DNA from: Jannaschia maritima
Lineage (GTDB): Bacteria > Pseudomonadota > Alphaproteobacteria > Rhodobacterales > Rhodobacteraceae
Direction of reading: 5' to 3'
DNA: 47,033 bases
NCBI RefSeq assembly: GCF_030973515.1
Contig: NZ_JARGZA010000023.1
Coordinates: 1 to 47,033 of the forward strand
A model generated the notes under the pieces. The model worked only from the letters and a program-made list of their open reading frames with translations. It ran no database searches and was not told the DNA's origin. The translations under genes and the position numbers were made by a program. Each line of letters begins with the position of its first letter. The stretch's first letter is position 1. Below, one piece after another: positions 27,220-35,782 of the stretch.

Positions 27220-28269
27220 CTATAAGCCGTGTCTGTCCCGCAACGTGTCGCCGGGCAGGAAGGTCGGCACCAATTCCACCCGCCGGTCGGGCGACGTGAA
27301 CTCGTGCGTGCCCGCGATGATCCGCGCCGCGATCCGCCCTGCCTGCCGCCTGCGGGAATCCACCGTGGCCAGCTTGCGCGGCAGCCCGTCGAGCAGGGTG
27401 AATCCGTTGAACCCCACCAGCCCAAGCGCGCCGCCCACGTCCAGCCCCCGCTCCAGGCACAGCAGCAGCCCCCCCGCCGCCGTCAGGTCGTTGGTGTAGA
27501 ACAGGACATCCAGGTCCGGCGTCCGGTCCAGCATCGCGGCCGTCATCTCGCGTCCCCGCGCGAAGCCCGACCCCCCATCGTAATCGGCCCGGTCCGCGAT
27601 GGCGATCCCCGCCTCGCCCAGCGCCCGCTCGAACCCCTCCACCCTCTTGCGCGCGCGGTGGTCGCCCGCGACCTTCGTGCCCAGCACGCCCACCCGGCGA
27701 TAGCCCCGCGCCGCGACCTCCTGGCCCACGGTATAGCCCGCGCGCCAATGGCTTATGCCCACCGCCGCGTCCACGGGATCGCCGTCGACGTCCATCACCT
27801 CCACCACCGGACAGCCCGCGTTGGCCAGCATCGCCCGGCTGGCATCCGTGTGCTCCAACCCCGCCACCACCACGCCGGACGGACGCCACGACAGCATCTC
27901 GAACAGCGTCGTCTCCTCCTTGCGGGGGTCGTAGTCGGTGGAGCCCACGACGGGCTGCAGGCCCGTCCCGTCCAGCACCTCCTGCACGCCGACCAGCATC
28001 TCGGGGAACACCAGGTTCGACAGGCTGGGAACGACGACGGCGACCAGGTTCACCCGCTGCGAGGCCAGCGCGCCCGCGATCTTGTTGGGCACGTAGCCCA
28101 GCATCCGGGCCGCCGCCTCCACCTTGCGCCGCGTCTTGTCGCTGACGTCGCCCTGCTGGCGCAGGACGCGGCTGACCGTCATCTCGGATACGCCCGCCGC
28201 CTCGGACACGTCGCGCAGGGTCAGATGGGTCCGTCTGCCACGCTCCGCCACGGCGACCTCCGGCTGCAA
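27220..28269 (-). CDS. LacI-family transcriptional regulator, GntR(gluconate)-like (349 aa)
   Basis: LacI helix-turn-helix at residues about 17-36 (TLRDVSEAAGVSEMTVSRVL), hinge region MLGYVPNKIAGALASQRVN, then the sensor domain: VAVVVPSLSNLVFPEMLVGV and later LGLVGFNGFTLLDGLPRKLA with the C-terminal RRRQAGRIAARII. The pattern is close to gluconate-utilisation repressors of the LacI family. It converges on the second TTT operon rather than being divergent from one, so its target is not obvious; control of a transporter elsewhere or of the sugar-acid genes here are both possible. Upstream lies tRNA-Arg on the opposite strand. Confidence 0.92.
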   Translation of the reverse strand: MQPEVAVAERGRRTHLTLRDVSEAAGVSEMTVSRVLRQQGDVSDKTRRKVEAAARMLGYVPNKIAGALASQRVNLVAVVVPSLSNLVFPEMLVGVQEVLDGTGLQPVVGSTDYDPRKEETTLFEMLSWRPSGVVVAGLEHTDASRAMLANAGCPVVEVMDVDGDPVDAAVGISHWRAGYTVGQEVAARGYRRVGVLGTKVAGDHRARKRVEGFERALGEAGIAIADRADYDGGSGFARGREMTAAMLDRTPDLDVLFYTNDLTAAGGLLLCLERGLDVGGALGLVGFNGFTLLDGLPRKLATVDSRRRQAGRIAARIIAGTHEFTSPDRRVELVPTFLPGDTLRDRHGL

Positions 28270-28342
28270 GGGGTCGGAACAGGCTATGCCCGCCGGATGC
28301 CATGGACAAGCGACCCCGCTCCCCCTTAACGAGGGACCGCGC

Positions 28343-28419
28343 GACCCCGTGGCTCAACTGGATAGAGCAGCCCCCTCCTAAGGGGCAGGTTGCAGGTTCG
28401 AATCCTGCCGGGGTCGCCA
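28343..28419 (+). tRNA. tRNA-Arg (anticodon CCU)
   Basis: Complete cloverleaf of 77 bases with encoded CCA. Acceptor GACCCCG (28343-28349) pairs with CGGGGTC (28409-28415); D-stem GCTC/GAGC; anticodon stem GCCCC/GGGGC with loop CTCCTAA giving anticodon CCU (reads AGG); T-stem GCAGG/CCTGC with loop TTCGAAT. It lies just ahead of the methyltransferase-helicase-nuclease operon, a usual location for inserted accessory DNA. Confidence 0.96.
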
Positions 28420-28529
28420 GCTGCGATCCGACACGCGACGCACGGCGCCGGAGGGGTCGGACGGGGCGGGACCTGGCCGGACGGGCGGCGACCGCGGGGG
28501 CGGTCCGGCCGAGGGGACGGAGGACGACC

Positions 28530-31280
28530 ATGAACGCCGTCGAGATCGAGCAGGCCATCACCAAGTTGGCTGAGCGGGACTTCGACGCGGACGAGTTCCC
28601 GTTCGCGTTCCTCGAAGCCTTCGGGAACAAGCCGACCGGCAGCGTGATGAAGCGTTTGCGCAAGGGCACGGCGAACAAGTCCGACCTGAGCGGCGTCCTT
28701 CAGACGAACAACATCCACATGCTGGTCGCCGAGCCGGGCCACGTGGCCGAGGCGCTGACCGCCCTGCGAGACAGCCCAGCGACCGCGAACAAGCGCAACA
28801 AGGTGAAGTTCATCCTCGCCACCGACGGCGAGACGCTGGAGGCCGAGGACCTGGCCAGCGGAGAGACGGTCGCCTGCGCCTACCCCGACTTCCCGAACCA
28901 CTTCGGCTTCTTCCTCCCCCTCGCCGGCATCAGCACCGTCGAGAAGATCCGGGAGAACGCGTTCGACATCCGCGCCACGTCGCGGCTTAATAAGCTCTAC
29001 GTCAAGCTGCTGGAGGAGAACCCCGACTGGGGCTCCGCCGCGCGGCGGCACGATATGAACCACTTCATGGCGCGGCTGATCTTCTGCTTCTTCGCCGAGG
29101 ACACCGACATCTTCGGCGGCGACGACAAGTTCACCGCGACGGTCGAGCAGATGTCGGACGACACCAACACCGACTGGGTGATCGCGGAGGTGTTCCGGGC
29201 GATGAACACCAAGCCGTCCGACCGCAAGGCCGCCGGGCTGCGCAACTGGGCCGACGTGTTTCCTTACGTGAACGGGGAGATGTTCTCCGGCTCCGTCGAG
29301 GTGCCGAAGTTCTCCCGCCTCGCCCGGCGCTACCTGCTGCATATCGGGCATCTCGACTGGACGCGGATCAACCCGGACATCTTCGGCTCCATGATCCAGG
29401 CCGTCGCCGATGCCGGCGAGCGGTCGGCCCTGGGGATGCACTACACCTCCGTGCCGAACATCCTGAAGGTGCTGAACCCGCTCTTCCTCGACGATCTTCG
29501 GCGGCAGTTGGAGGAGGCGGGCGAGAACGGACGGAAGCTGCTGAACCTGCGCAAGCGGATGGCCCGCATCCGGGTGTTCGACCCGGCCTGCGGGTCCGGC
29601 AACTTCCTGGTGATCGCCTACAAGCAGATGCGGGAGATCGAGGCGGAGGTGAACCGGCGGCGGGGCGAGGCGGACGCGCCCTCGGTGATCCCGCTGACCA
29701 ACTTTCGGGGCATCGAGATCAGGGACTTCTCGGCCGAGATCGCCCGTCTGGCGCTGATCATCGCGGAGTATCAGTGCGACGTGCTCTACCGGGGCCAGAA
29801 GGAGGCGCTGGCCGAGTTCCTACCTCTCGACGCCCGCAACTGGATCACCTGCGGCAACGCGCTGCGGATCGACTGGCTGGAGGTCTGCCCGCCCACGGGG
29901 ACGGGGGCGAAGGTGCGCTCGGGCGACCTCTTCGGGGTCGAGCCGGACCAGGCGGAGATCGACTTCGAGAACGAGGGCGGGGAGACGTATATTTGTGGGA
30001 ATCCGCCTTATGTTGGCGATAAGAAGCAGGATACCGGTCAAAAGCAAGACATGGAGCGCCTCTTTCGAGATAGCACACCAAAATGGAGATCACTCGACTA
30101 CGTTTGCGGATGGCTCCTCCTAGCCTCTCGATATCTCAAGGAAAGTCGTGGTGGATCAGCGTTTGTTACAACAAACTCCATATGCCAGGGCCAGCAGGTT
30201 CCAGTTTTTTGGCCCATCATTTTCCACTTGGGCGCGCGCATATCATTCGCCCATCTTAGCTTTCTCTGGCGCAACCTCGCAAAAAATAATGCTGGCGTGA
30301 CGGTAATCGTCATCGGCCTGTCACATGATGAACTTTCAGAGCCTCGAATCTTTTCGCTCAGTTGCCAAGGTGTGATGGAAGAGCGTCGAGTTGAACAGGT
30401 AAATCCGTATCTGTTGGCAGCGCCGACGGTTTTCGTTGAGCCGACTGCAAGGCCGCAGAGCAATTTACCGAACATGCTTCTCGGGAACTTCGCGAAGGAT
30501 GGTGGCCACCTTATAATTTCGGAAAGCGAGGCAGCAACTTTCTCCGCCGACGGCCAGGCATTCCTACGCCCAATGTTCGGCGGACAGGAGATCGTGAAGG
30601 GAACACGAAGGCTCTGCATATGGGTTGAGAGCGACCAGTCAGCGGATGCTGAAAGAGTCTCGGAGTTGCAAATTAGGTTCCAGAAAGTTGCAGAGAGCAG
30701 GTTGAAAAGCCCCAAGAAAGCTACCAGGGAATGGGCAGATCGCCCTTATCGATTTGTCGAGATTCGGTCGCCAAAATATCGGACAGCGTTTGGAATACCT
30801 ATCGTGAGTTCGGAGAGACGAGAATGGTTTCCCGTTGACTTGCTGCCGGAGAATGCGATCGTAAACTACGCGTTTGGTTTGTATGATGCACCCTTATGGT
30901 CGTTGTCAGTTCTTTGCTCGCGCCTGCATCTTGCTTGGATCGCCACCGTCTGCGGCAAAATGAAGACCGATTTCCGCTACTCCAACACCCTCGGCTGGAA
31001 CACCTTCCCCGTCCCCACCCTGACCCAGAAGAACCGCGACGACCTCACCGCCTGCGCGGAGCGCATCCTGCTGACCCGCGAGGCGCATTTCCCCGCCACC
31101 ATCGCCGACCTCTACGACCCCGAGAAGATGCCGGGCGACCTCCGCGCCGCCCACGACGCCAACGACGAGACCCTGGAGCGCATCTACATCGGCCGCCGCT
31201 TCAGGAACGACACCGAGCGCCTGGAGCATCTCTTCGCCCGCTACACCAAGATGACCGCGAAGGAGGGCGCCCGTGCCTAA
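28530..31280 (+). CDS. MmeI-like DNA methyltransferase without nuclease domain (916 aa)
   Basis: Class I S-adenosylmethionine-dependent DNA methyltransferase. SAM-binding motif I FDPACGSGNFLVIAY is at about 350-364 and catalytic motif IV NPPYVG at 491-496, the N6-adenine type. The order resembles MmeI-type enzymes: N-terminal domain and helical spacer (1-330), methyltransferase (340-600), target recognition domain (about 600-800) and the conserved closing segment FRYSNTLGWNTFPVP (815-829). The PD-ExK nuclease that MmeI proper carries at its N-terminus is not seen, so cutting would have to come from a partner. ATG 28530 follows GGAGGACGACC. The stop overlaps the helicase start by 8 bases. From about 29985 to 30955 base composition drops (hand counts near 50% GC against about 65% in flanks). 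Confidence 0.9.
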   Translation: MNAVEIEQAITKLAERDFDADEFPFAFLEAFGNKPTGSVMKRLRKGTANKSDLSGVLQTNNIHMLVAEPGHVAEALTALRDSPATANKRNKVKFILATDGETLEAEDLASGETVACAYPDFPNHFGFFLPLAGISTVEKIRENAFDIRATSRLNKLYVKLLEENPDWGSAARRHDMNHFMARLIFCFFAEDTDIFGGDDKFTATVEQMSDDTNTDWVIAEVFRAMNTKPSDRKAAGLRNWADVFPYVNGEMFSGSVEVPKFSRLARRYLLHIGHLDWTRINPDIFGSMIQAVADAGERSALGMHYTSVPNILKVLNPLFLDDLRRQLEEAGENGRKLLNLRKRMARIRVFDPACGSGNFLVIAYKQMREIEAEVNRRRGEADAPSVIPLTNFRGIEIRDFSAEIARLALIIAEYQCDVLYRGQKEALAEFLPLDARNWITCGNALRIDWLEVCPPTGTGAKVRSGDLFGVEPDQAEIDFENEGGETYICGNPPYVGDKKQDTGQKQDMERLFRDSTPKWRSLDYVCGWLLLASRYLKESRGGSAFVTTNSICQGQQVPVFWPIIFHLGARISFAHLSFLWRNLAKNNAGVTVIVIGLSHDELSEPRIFSLSCQGVMEERRVEQVNPYLLAAPTVFVEPTARPQSNLPNMLLGNFAKDGGHLIISESEAATFSADGQAFLRPMFGGQEIVKGTRRLCIWVESDQSADAERVSELQIRFQKVAESRLKSPKKATREWADRPYRFVEIRSPKYRTAFGIPIVSSERREWFPVDLLPENAIVNYAFGLYDAPLWSLSVLCSRLHLAWIATVCGKMKTDFRYSNTLGWNTFPVPTLTQKNRDDLTACAERILLTREAHFPATIADLYDPEKMPGDLRAAHDANDETLERIYIGRRFRNDTERLEHLFARYTKMTAKEGARA

Positions 31281-33336
31281 CGCCGTCCCCACCGTCTCCG
31301 TCACCTACGCCCGCACCGGCGCGACCCACGCCTCCAATGAGCTCGGCATGCGCCCGATGCAGGAGCGGGCCTACGAGAAGCGGGGAGAGCAATACCTGCT
31401 TATCAAGTCGCCCCCGGCCTCCGGCAAGTCCCGCGCGCTGATGTTCATCGCGCTCGACAAGCTGGCCAACCAGGGGATGAAACAGGCCCTCGTCGTCGTG
31501 CCCGAACGGTCCATCGGATCGTCCTTCGCCGACGAGGTGCTGACCGATCATGGCTTCTGGGCCGACTGGACCGTCGCGCCCCAATGGAACCTGTGCAACG
31601 CGCCGGGCGGGGACGACGGCAAGGTCGGGGCCGTGGGGAGGTTCCTGGGATCCGAAGACCAAATCCTCATCTGCACCCACGCCACCTTCCGCTTCGCCGT
31701 GGACCGGTTCGGGATCGAGACGTTCGACGACCGGTTGATCGCGGTGGACGAGTTCCACCACGTCTCGGCCAACCCCGACAACAAGCTGGGCGCGCATCTG
31801 GGCCAGTTGATCGAGCGCGACCGTGCCCACATCGTCGCGATGACGGGCAGCTACTTTCGGGGCGACGCCGAGGCCGTGCTGTCGCCGGAGGACGAGCAGC
31901 GGTTCGATACGGTGGTCTATACCTACTACGAGCAGTTGAACGGCTACCGCTGGCTCAAGCAGCTCGACATCGGGTATTTCTTCTACACCGGGTCCTATGC
32001 CGACGACATCCTGAAGGTGCTCGACCCGACCGAGAAGACGATCCTCCACATCCCCTCCGTCAACTCGCGCGAAAGCACGAAGGACAAGCACAAGGAAGTC
32101 GGCCACATCATCGACGCCCTGGGCGAGTGGAAGCATGCCGACCCCGTGACCGGGTTCCAGATCGTCGAGACCCCGGACGGCCGGATGCTGAAGATCGCCG
32201 ACCTCGTGGACGACACGGATCCGGCCCGCCGCAACAAGGTGCTCGCCGCCCTCAAGGACCCCGCCCACAAGGACGACCGCGACCACGTGGACATCATCGT
32301 TGCGCTGGGGATGGCGAAGGAGGGGTTCGACTGGATCTGGTGCGAGCACGCCTTGACGGTGGGCTATCGGGCCTCGCTGACCGAGATCGTCCAGATCATC
32401 GGCCGGGCGACCCGAGACGCGCCGGGCAAGACCCGCGCCCGGTTCACGAACCTGATCGCCGAGCCCTCCGCCTCCGACGAGGCCGTGACCGAGGCGGTGA
32501 ACGACACGCTGAAGGCCATCGCGGCGAGCCTTCTGATGGAGCAGGTGCTGGCCCCGAAGTTCGAGTTCGTCCCTAAGACGGCGGCCAGCGGTCCGCAGGA
32601 GGGCGTGGATTACGGCCCCGATGGGTACGACCCGTCGAAGTCGAACATAGGCTTCTCGGATGGTCCCCAGGCGGCGTTCCAGATCGAGATCAAGGGACTG
32701 AAGCAACCGACGACCGAGAAGGGCCGCGCGGCCTGCGAGGATGACATCAACGACATCATCGCGGGCTTCGTGCAGGACCGGCACAATGTCGAGAAGGGCC
32801 TGTTCACCGAGAAGGAGGACCTCGTTCCCGAGGAGTTGACGCAGGTTCGGATGGGGAAGGTCATCAAGGATCGCTACCCGGAACTGCCCGAAGCGGACCG
32901 GGAGGCGATCCGTCAGAGGGCCGTCGCCGCCCTGAATCTGACCCAAAAGGCGTCGGAGGAGGTGCGGAAGGCGAAGGACGATCCAGAAGAGCCATCGCCC
33001 AACACCGCGTTGATCGACGGCGTCCGGAAGTTCGCGATGGATGTGCGGGACCTCGACATCGACCTGATCGACTCCATCAACCCCTTCGGCGAAGCCTATT
33101 CCATCCTGTCCAAGACGATGGATGCCGATGCGCTGAAGGCCGTCCAAGCGATCATCGCCGGGAAGAAGGTGAGCCTCACCATCGAGGAAGCTCGCGAACT
33201 CGCCCTGCGGGCAAAGCAGTTCAAGGCCGAGAGGGGGCGATTGCCGTCGGCGACCTCTCAGGACCCCTGGGAGCGGCGCATGGCGGAGGGGATCGCGTTC
33301 CTGAGCCGCAAGGTCGCGGAGGCGAAGCATGGCTGA
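31273..33336 (+). CDS. DEAD/DEAH-type superfamily 2 helicase of the methyltransferase system (687 aa)
   Basis: ATP-dependent DNA helicase or translocase: Walker A SPPASGKS (46-53), motif II DEFH (159-162, VDEFHH), motif III MTGSY (190-194) and motif VI QIIGRATR (374-381). A C-terminal region of about 280 residues follows. It ends with FKAERGRLPSATSQDPWERR (650-669), a motif also seen at the start of the next protein. GTG start at 31273 with AGGAGGG upstream; overlaps the methyltransferase by 8 bases and the nuclease by 8 bases, so the three are tightly coupled. In restriction systems such motors translocate on unmodified DNA before cleavage; that role here is inference. Confidence 0.9.
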   Translation: MPNAVPTVSVTYARTGATHASNELGMRPMQERAYEKRGEQYLLIKSPPASGKSRALMFIALDKLANQGMKQALVVVPERSIGSSFADEVLTDHGFWADWTVAPQWNLCNAPGGDDGKVGAVGRFLGSEDQILICTHATFRFAVDRFGIETFDDRLIAVDEFHHVSANPDNKLGAHLGQLIERDRAHIVAMTGSYFRGDAEAVLSPEDEQRFDTVVYTYYEQLNGYRWLKQLDIGYFFYTGSYADDILKVLDPTEKTILHIPSVNSRESTKDKHKEVGHIIDALGEWKHADPVTGFQIVETPDGRMLKIADLVDDTDPARRNKVLAALKDPAHKDDRDHVDIIVALGMAKEGFDWIWCEHALTVGYRASLTEIVQIIGRATRDAPGKTRARFTNLIAEPSASDEAVTEAVNDTLKAIAASLLMEQVLAPKFEFVPKTAASGPQEGVDYGPDGYDPSKSNIGFSDGPQAAFQIEIKGLKQPTTEKGRAACEDDINDIIAGFVQDRHNVEKGLFTEKEDLVPEELTQVRMGKVIKDRYPELPEADREAIRQRAVAALNLTQKASEEVRKAKDDPEEPSPNTALIDGVRKFAMDVRDLDIDLIDSINPFGEAYSILSKTMDADALKAVQAIIAGKKVSLTIEEARELALRAKQFKAERGRLPSATSQDPWERRMAEGIAFLSRKVAEAKHG

Positions 33337-34507
33337 TCAGACCGACGAGGACCTGCTGGCCGAACTCGGCGTCGAAATCGAGGTCGAGAAGTCGCGTGCC
33401 CGAACCCCGCAGGAGGAACGGGTCCTGGCCGGCTTCGAGGACATCCAGCGGTTCGTCGCTGAGAGGGATCGCATCCCCAGTCACTCGACCGACGGGGACA
33501 TCTTCGAACGTCTCTACGCCTTGCGCCTTGCCCGGCTGCAAGCGTTGACCGAATGGCACGATCTTCTGAAGCCGACAGACCATCAAGGACTCCTGTCTGC
33601 TCCCCCATTGCCACCAGACACTAATGGCAAGCTGGAAGATGACGAGGACATACTCGCCTCGCTCGGAGTCGAAGCCGAAGGGACAGACCTGACGACCCTT
33701 CGTCATGTCCGCTCGGCATCTGAAAAAAAGGCTGCGGAAGAGATCGCTCAACGCGATCCGTGCCCGGACTTCGAGAAGTTCCGCCCCCTTTTCGAGACCG
33801 TCCAATCCGAGATGGACACCGGCGTCCGAGAGACGATCCGCTTCAAAGGTGAGATGGGCATCAAGGCCGGGCGCTTCTTCGTCCTGAACGGTCAGAAGGT
33901 CTACGTCGCCGATATGGAGGAGCCCTTCCGCCAGGAGTATGGCGATTGGGACGCTCGGCTGAGGCTGGTCTACGACAACGGCACGCAGAGCAACCTGCTG
34001 ATGCGGTCCCTCCAACGGGCGCTTACGAAGGACGACACGGGGCGGCGCATCACCGACCCGAGCGCCGGGCCGCTGTTCGGAACCGCCGAGGAGGCCGGCG
34101 ACCGGCGAACGGGCACGATCTACGTTCTCAGCAGCCTGTCCGACGATCCTTGGATCGCCGAACGGCGCGACCTGTTCCATAAGGTCGGCGTGACCGGGGG
34201 AACGGTCGAACGTCGGATCGCGGATGCCGAGAACCAGCCGACCTTCCTGATGGCCGGCGTGAAGGTCGAACGAACTTACGAACTCATGAATATCAGTCGG
34301 TCGAAGTTCGAGACCCTCCTCCATCGCGTTCTGGAACCGGCTCGGGCCGACATCGAGATCACCGACCGGTTCGGTAAGCCGATCTCGCCTCGGGAGTGGT
34401 TCGTCGTGCCGCTATTGGTGATCGATGAGGCAGTCGAAGCGATCACCGCAGGCGACATCACTGGGCTTCGGTATGACCCGCAGACTGCGAGGTTGGTCAG
34501 AAGGTAG
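33329..34507 (+). CDS. T5orf172/GIY-YIG nuclease family protein (392 aa)
   Basis: C-terminal GIY-YIG-type nuclease domain of the T5orf172 group: TIYVLSSL (263-270, the GIY strand), HKVGVTGGTVERRI (284-297, the YIG strand and catalytic Arg295/296), and Glu328 in FETLLHRVL. The N-terminal half carries two copies of an LAxLGVE motif (about 10-18 and 109-116) and the segment FVAERDRIPSHSTDGDIFER (42-61) that resembles the helicase C-terminus. ATG 33329 overlaps the helicase stop. It is the obvious candidate for the cutting enzyme of the system, since the methyltransferase lacks a nuclease. Transcription likely ends in the following non-coding stretch. Confidence 0.88.
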   Translation: MADQTDEDLLAELGVEIEVEKSRARTPQEERVLAGFEDIQRFVAERDRIPSHSTDGDIFERLYALRLARLQALTEWHDLLKPTDHQGLLSAPPLPPDTNGKLEDDEDILASLGVEAEGTDLTTLRHVRSASEKKAAEEIAQRDPCPDFEKFRPLFETVQSEMDTGVRETIRFKGEMGIKAGRFFVLNGQKVYVADMEEPFRQEYGDWDARLRLVYDNGTQSNLLMRSLQRALTKDDTGRRITDPSAGPLFGTAEEAGDRRTGTIYVLSSLSDDPWIAERRDLFHKVGVTGGTVERRIADAENQPTFLMAGVKVERTYELMNISRSKFETLLHRVLEPARADIEITDRFGKPISPREWFVVPLLVIDEAVEAITAGDITGLRYDPQTARLVRR

Positions 34508-35080
34508 CCGTGCGAAGCGGGAGACTCGGTGTGGGCGAACAGATTGCCTATCGCGAGCATCTGCGGACGGGGGGACGGGCGACCTGGGATGGTGGACACC
34601 GATACCTCGGGAGTATTCACACCCTCTGAAGTCCAGACCCGCCACCTTGCGCGGTTGGCGGTTCCCCCGGGACATCGCGAGAGCAACGCAGAACTCCCGG
34701 TCTGTGTAACCCCCCGAACGCGAAGCGAGCGTCCTTAAGATCGCCCCAAGTACCGATTTCCCGATGCCGGTCTGGCGCAACTAGGCGTTCGCCGACCCCG
34801 AGCTGACCGACCCTCGTAGTCCGGCCAACCGCGCCTTCAGAGACCTTAACGCTTACGTTCGACCGGTTCCGGGCTCAGTTCCGATCCCGGTTCGCCGGGA
34901 TTGCGCGACCCCGACACCGGGACCGGTTCGCATTGATGCCCCATCGCGCCATCAGAATGCCTGCCCACCGCTCGCGCAGCACATTGGCGGCCCGGAATGA
35001 TGGGAACGACCACAATCTCCGCGACAGGACCGTGTCCGTCGCAGCAGCGGGCCTGACGGGACCCAGCGTACCAAGCAAAA
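34508..35080. other. Non-coding stretch after the methyltransferase-helicase-nuclease operon
   Basis: 573 bases with only short, unconvincing open frames on both strands and no recognisable protein motif, tRNA or repeat. Several near-repeats of CCGGTTC/GACCGG words occur around 34860-34925. It may be decayed or untranslated DNA. Confidence 0.5.
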
Positions 35081-35341
35081 TCACTCGTCCGTTCCGTCGG
35101 CGACCCGACCTTTAAGTTCGATCCCCCGGTCGGGTCGATCCCTACCTTTGCGACGGGGACCGGACCGAGCACACAGGGAGAGAACGGCGACGATGCCGAC
35201 ACCGAGGGCGGGCCCGAATACGAAGAAGGCCAAGAGTACCCACACGATACCGAAACCGAGGAACCAAGTTATCAGCCCGATCACCAAGCCGATGACCGGG
35301 ACGGCGATCGCCCCCGACGGCAGATCCGGTTCGGGCCTCAT
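35081..35341 (-). CDS. Possible small membrane protein (86 aa)
   Basis: Open frame with two strongly hydrophobic segments, AIAVPVIGLVIGLITWFLGF and IVWVLLAFFVFGPALGVGIV (residues about 12-31 and 33-52), and a basic, polar tail. This is a plausible two-helix membrane protein. ATG 35341 lacks a clear Shine-Dalgarno site, and the gene stands alone in otherwise non-coding DNA, so it is a tentative call. Family not recognised. Confidence 0.4.
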   Translation of the reverse strand: MRPEPDLPSGAIAVPVIGLVIGLITWFLGFGIVWVLLAFFVFGPALGVGIVAVLSLCARSGPRRKGRDRPDRGIELKGRVADGTDE

Positions 35342-35646
35342 GGCGCTAGCATCTGCTGCAAATCGCGCCGTCCTTCCAAAGGACGGCATCTCTGGGACCC
35401 GACCGCTCTACCCTGACCTGTTCCAAACGGGACCACCCTTCCGAAGGCTGTCCTGAGACAGTACGCGCCAGAACGACACGATGCATACGAGCGTAACCCA
35501 TTCCTGCTTTCGGTAAGCAAAGGCCTGCCTATGCCCAAGATCGATACCGCCAGTCCAAGATCTGTTCGACGCATGCTTCGCTTCGGTGACGCTGTTGTGA
35601 TGTCCACGGCATGATCACGTACGCGTTGGTGATCTGTGCAAACCGA

Positions 35647-35660
35647 AAACCCCGGGGTTT
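35647..35660. promoter_or_regulatory. AAACCCCGGGGTTT palindrome
   Basis: Exact 14-base palindrome, immediately followed by GTTAACG, the same word found in the arms of the larger repeat at 35760-35782. Likely part of the control region of the polysaccharide operon; the binding protein is unknown. Confidence 0.4.
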
Positions 35661-35759
35661 GTTAACGCATCAGGGGTCGGTGTAGGTTCCACCCCGCCTT
35701 GGAAATGTGATCGCGGTGGCGCTTTTGCCTCGACATATGGCCATGGATGCTACAGACCA

Positions 35760-35782
35760 TAGGTTAACGAAACGTTAACCTA
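35760..35782. promoter_or_regulatory. Perfect 10-base inverted repeat ahead of the sugar transferase gene
   Basis: TAGGTTAACG (35760-35769) and CGTTAACCTA (35773-35782) are exact inverted copies around AAA, ending 25 bases before the ATG at 35808. The arms are AT-rich, without a T run on the coding side, so an operator is more likely than a terminator. A GTTAACG half-site occurs about 100 bases upstream. Confidence 0.65.

Noticed and set aside
26504-28678. Minus-strand open frame of about 720 codons covering the structured repeats and the LacI-type gene
   Set aside because: It covers the LacI-type gene in a different frame and the repeats, and translates to repetitive Arg/Gly/Pro-rich sequence without any motif.
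31201-33330. Minus-strand open frame of about 700 codons opposite the helicase
   Set aside because: Antisense to a helicase with all its motifs; no recognisable protein pattern.
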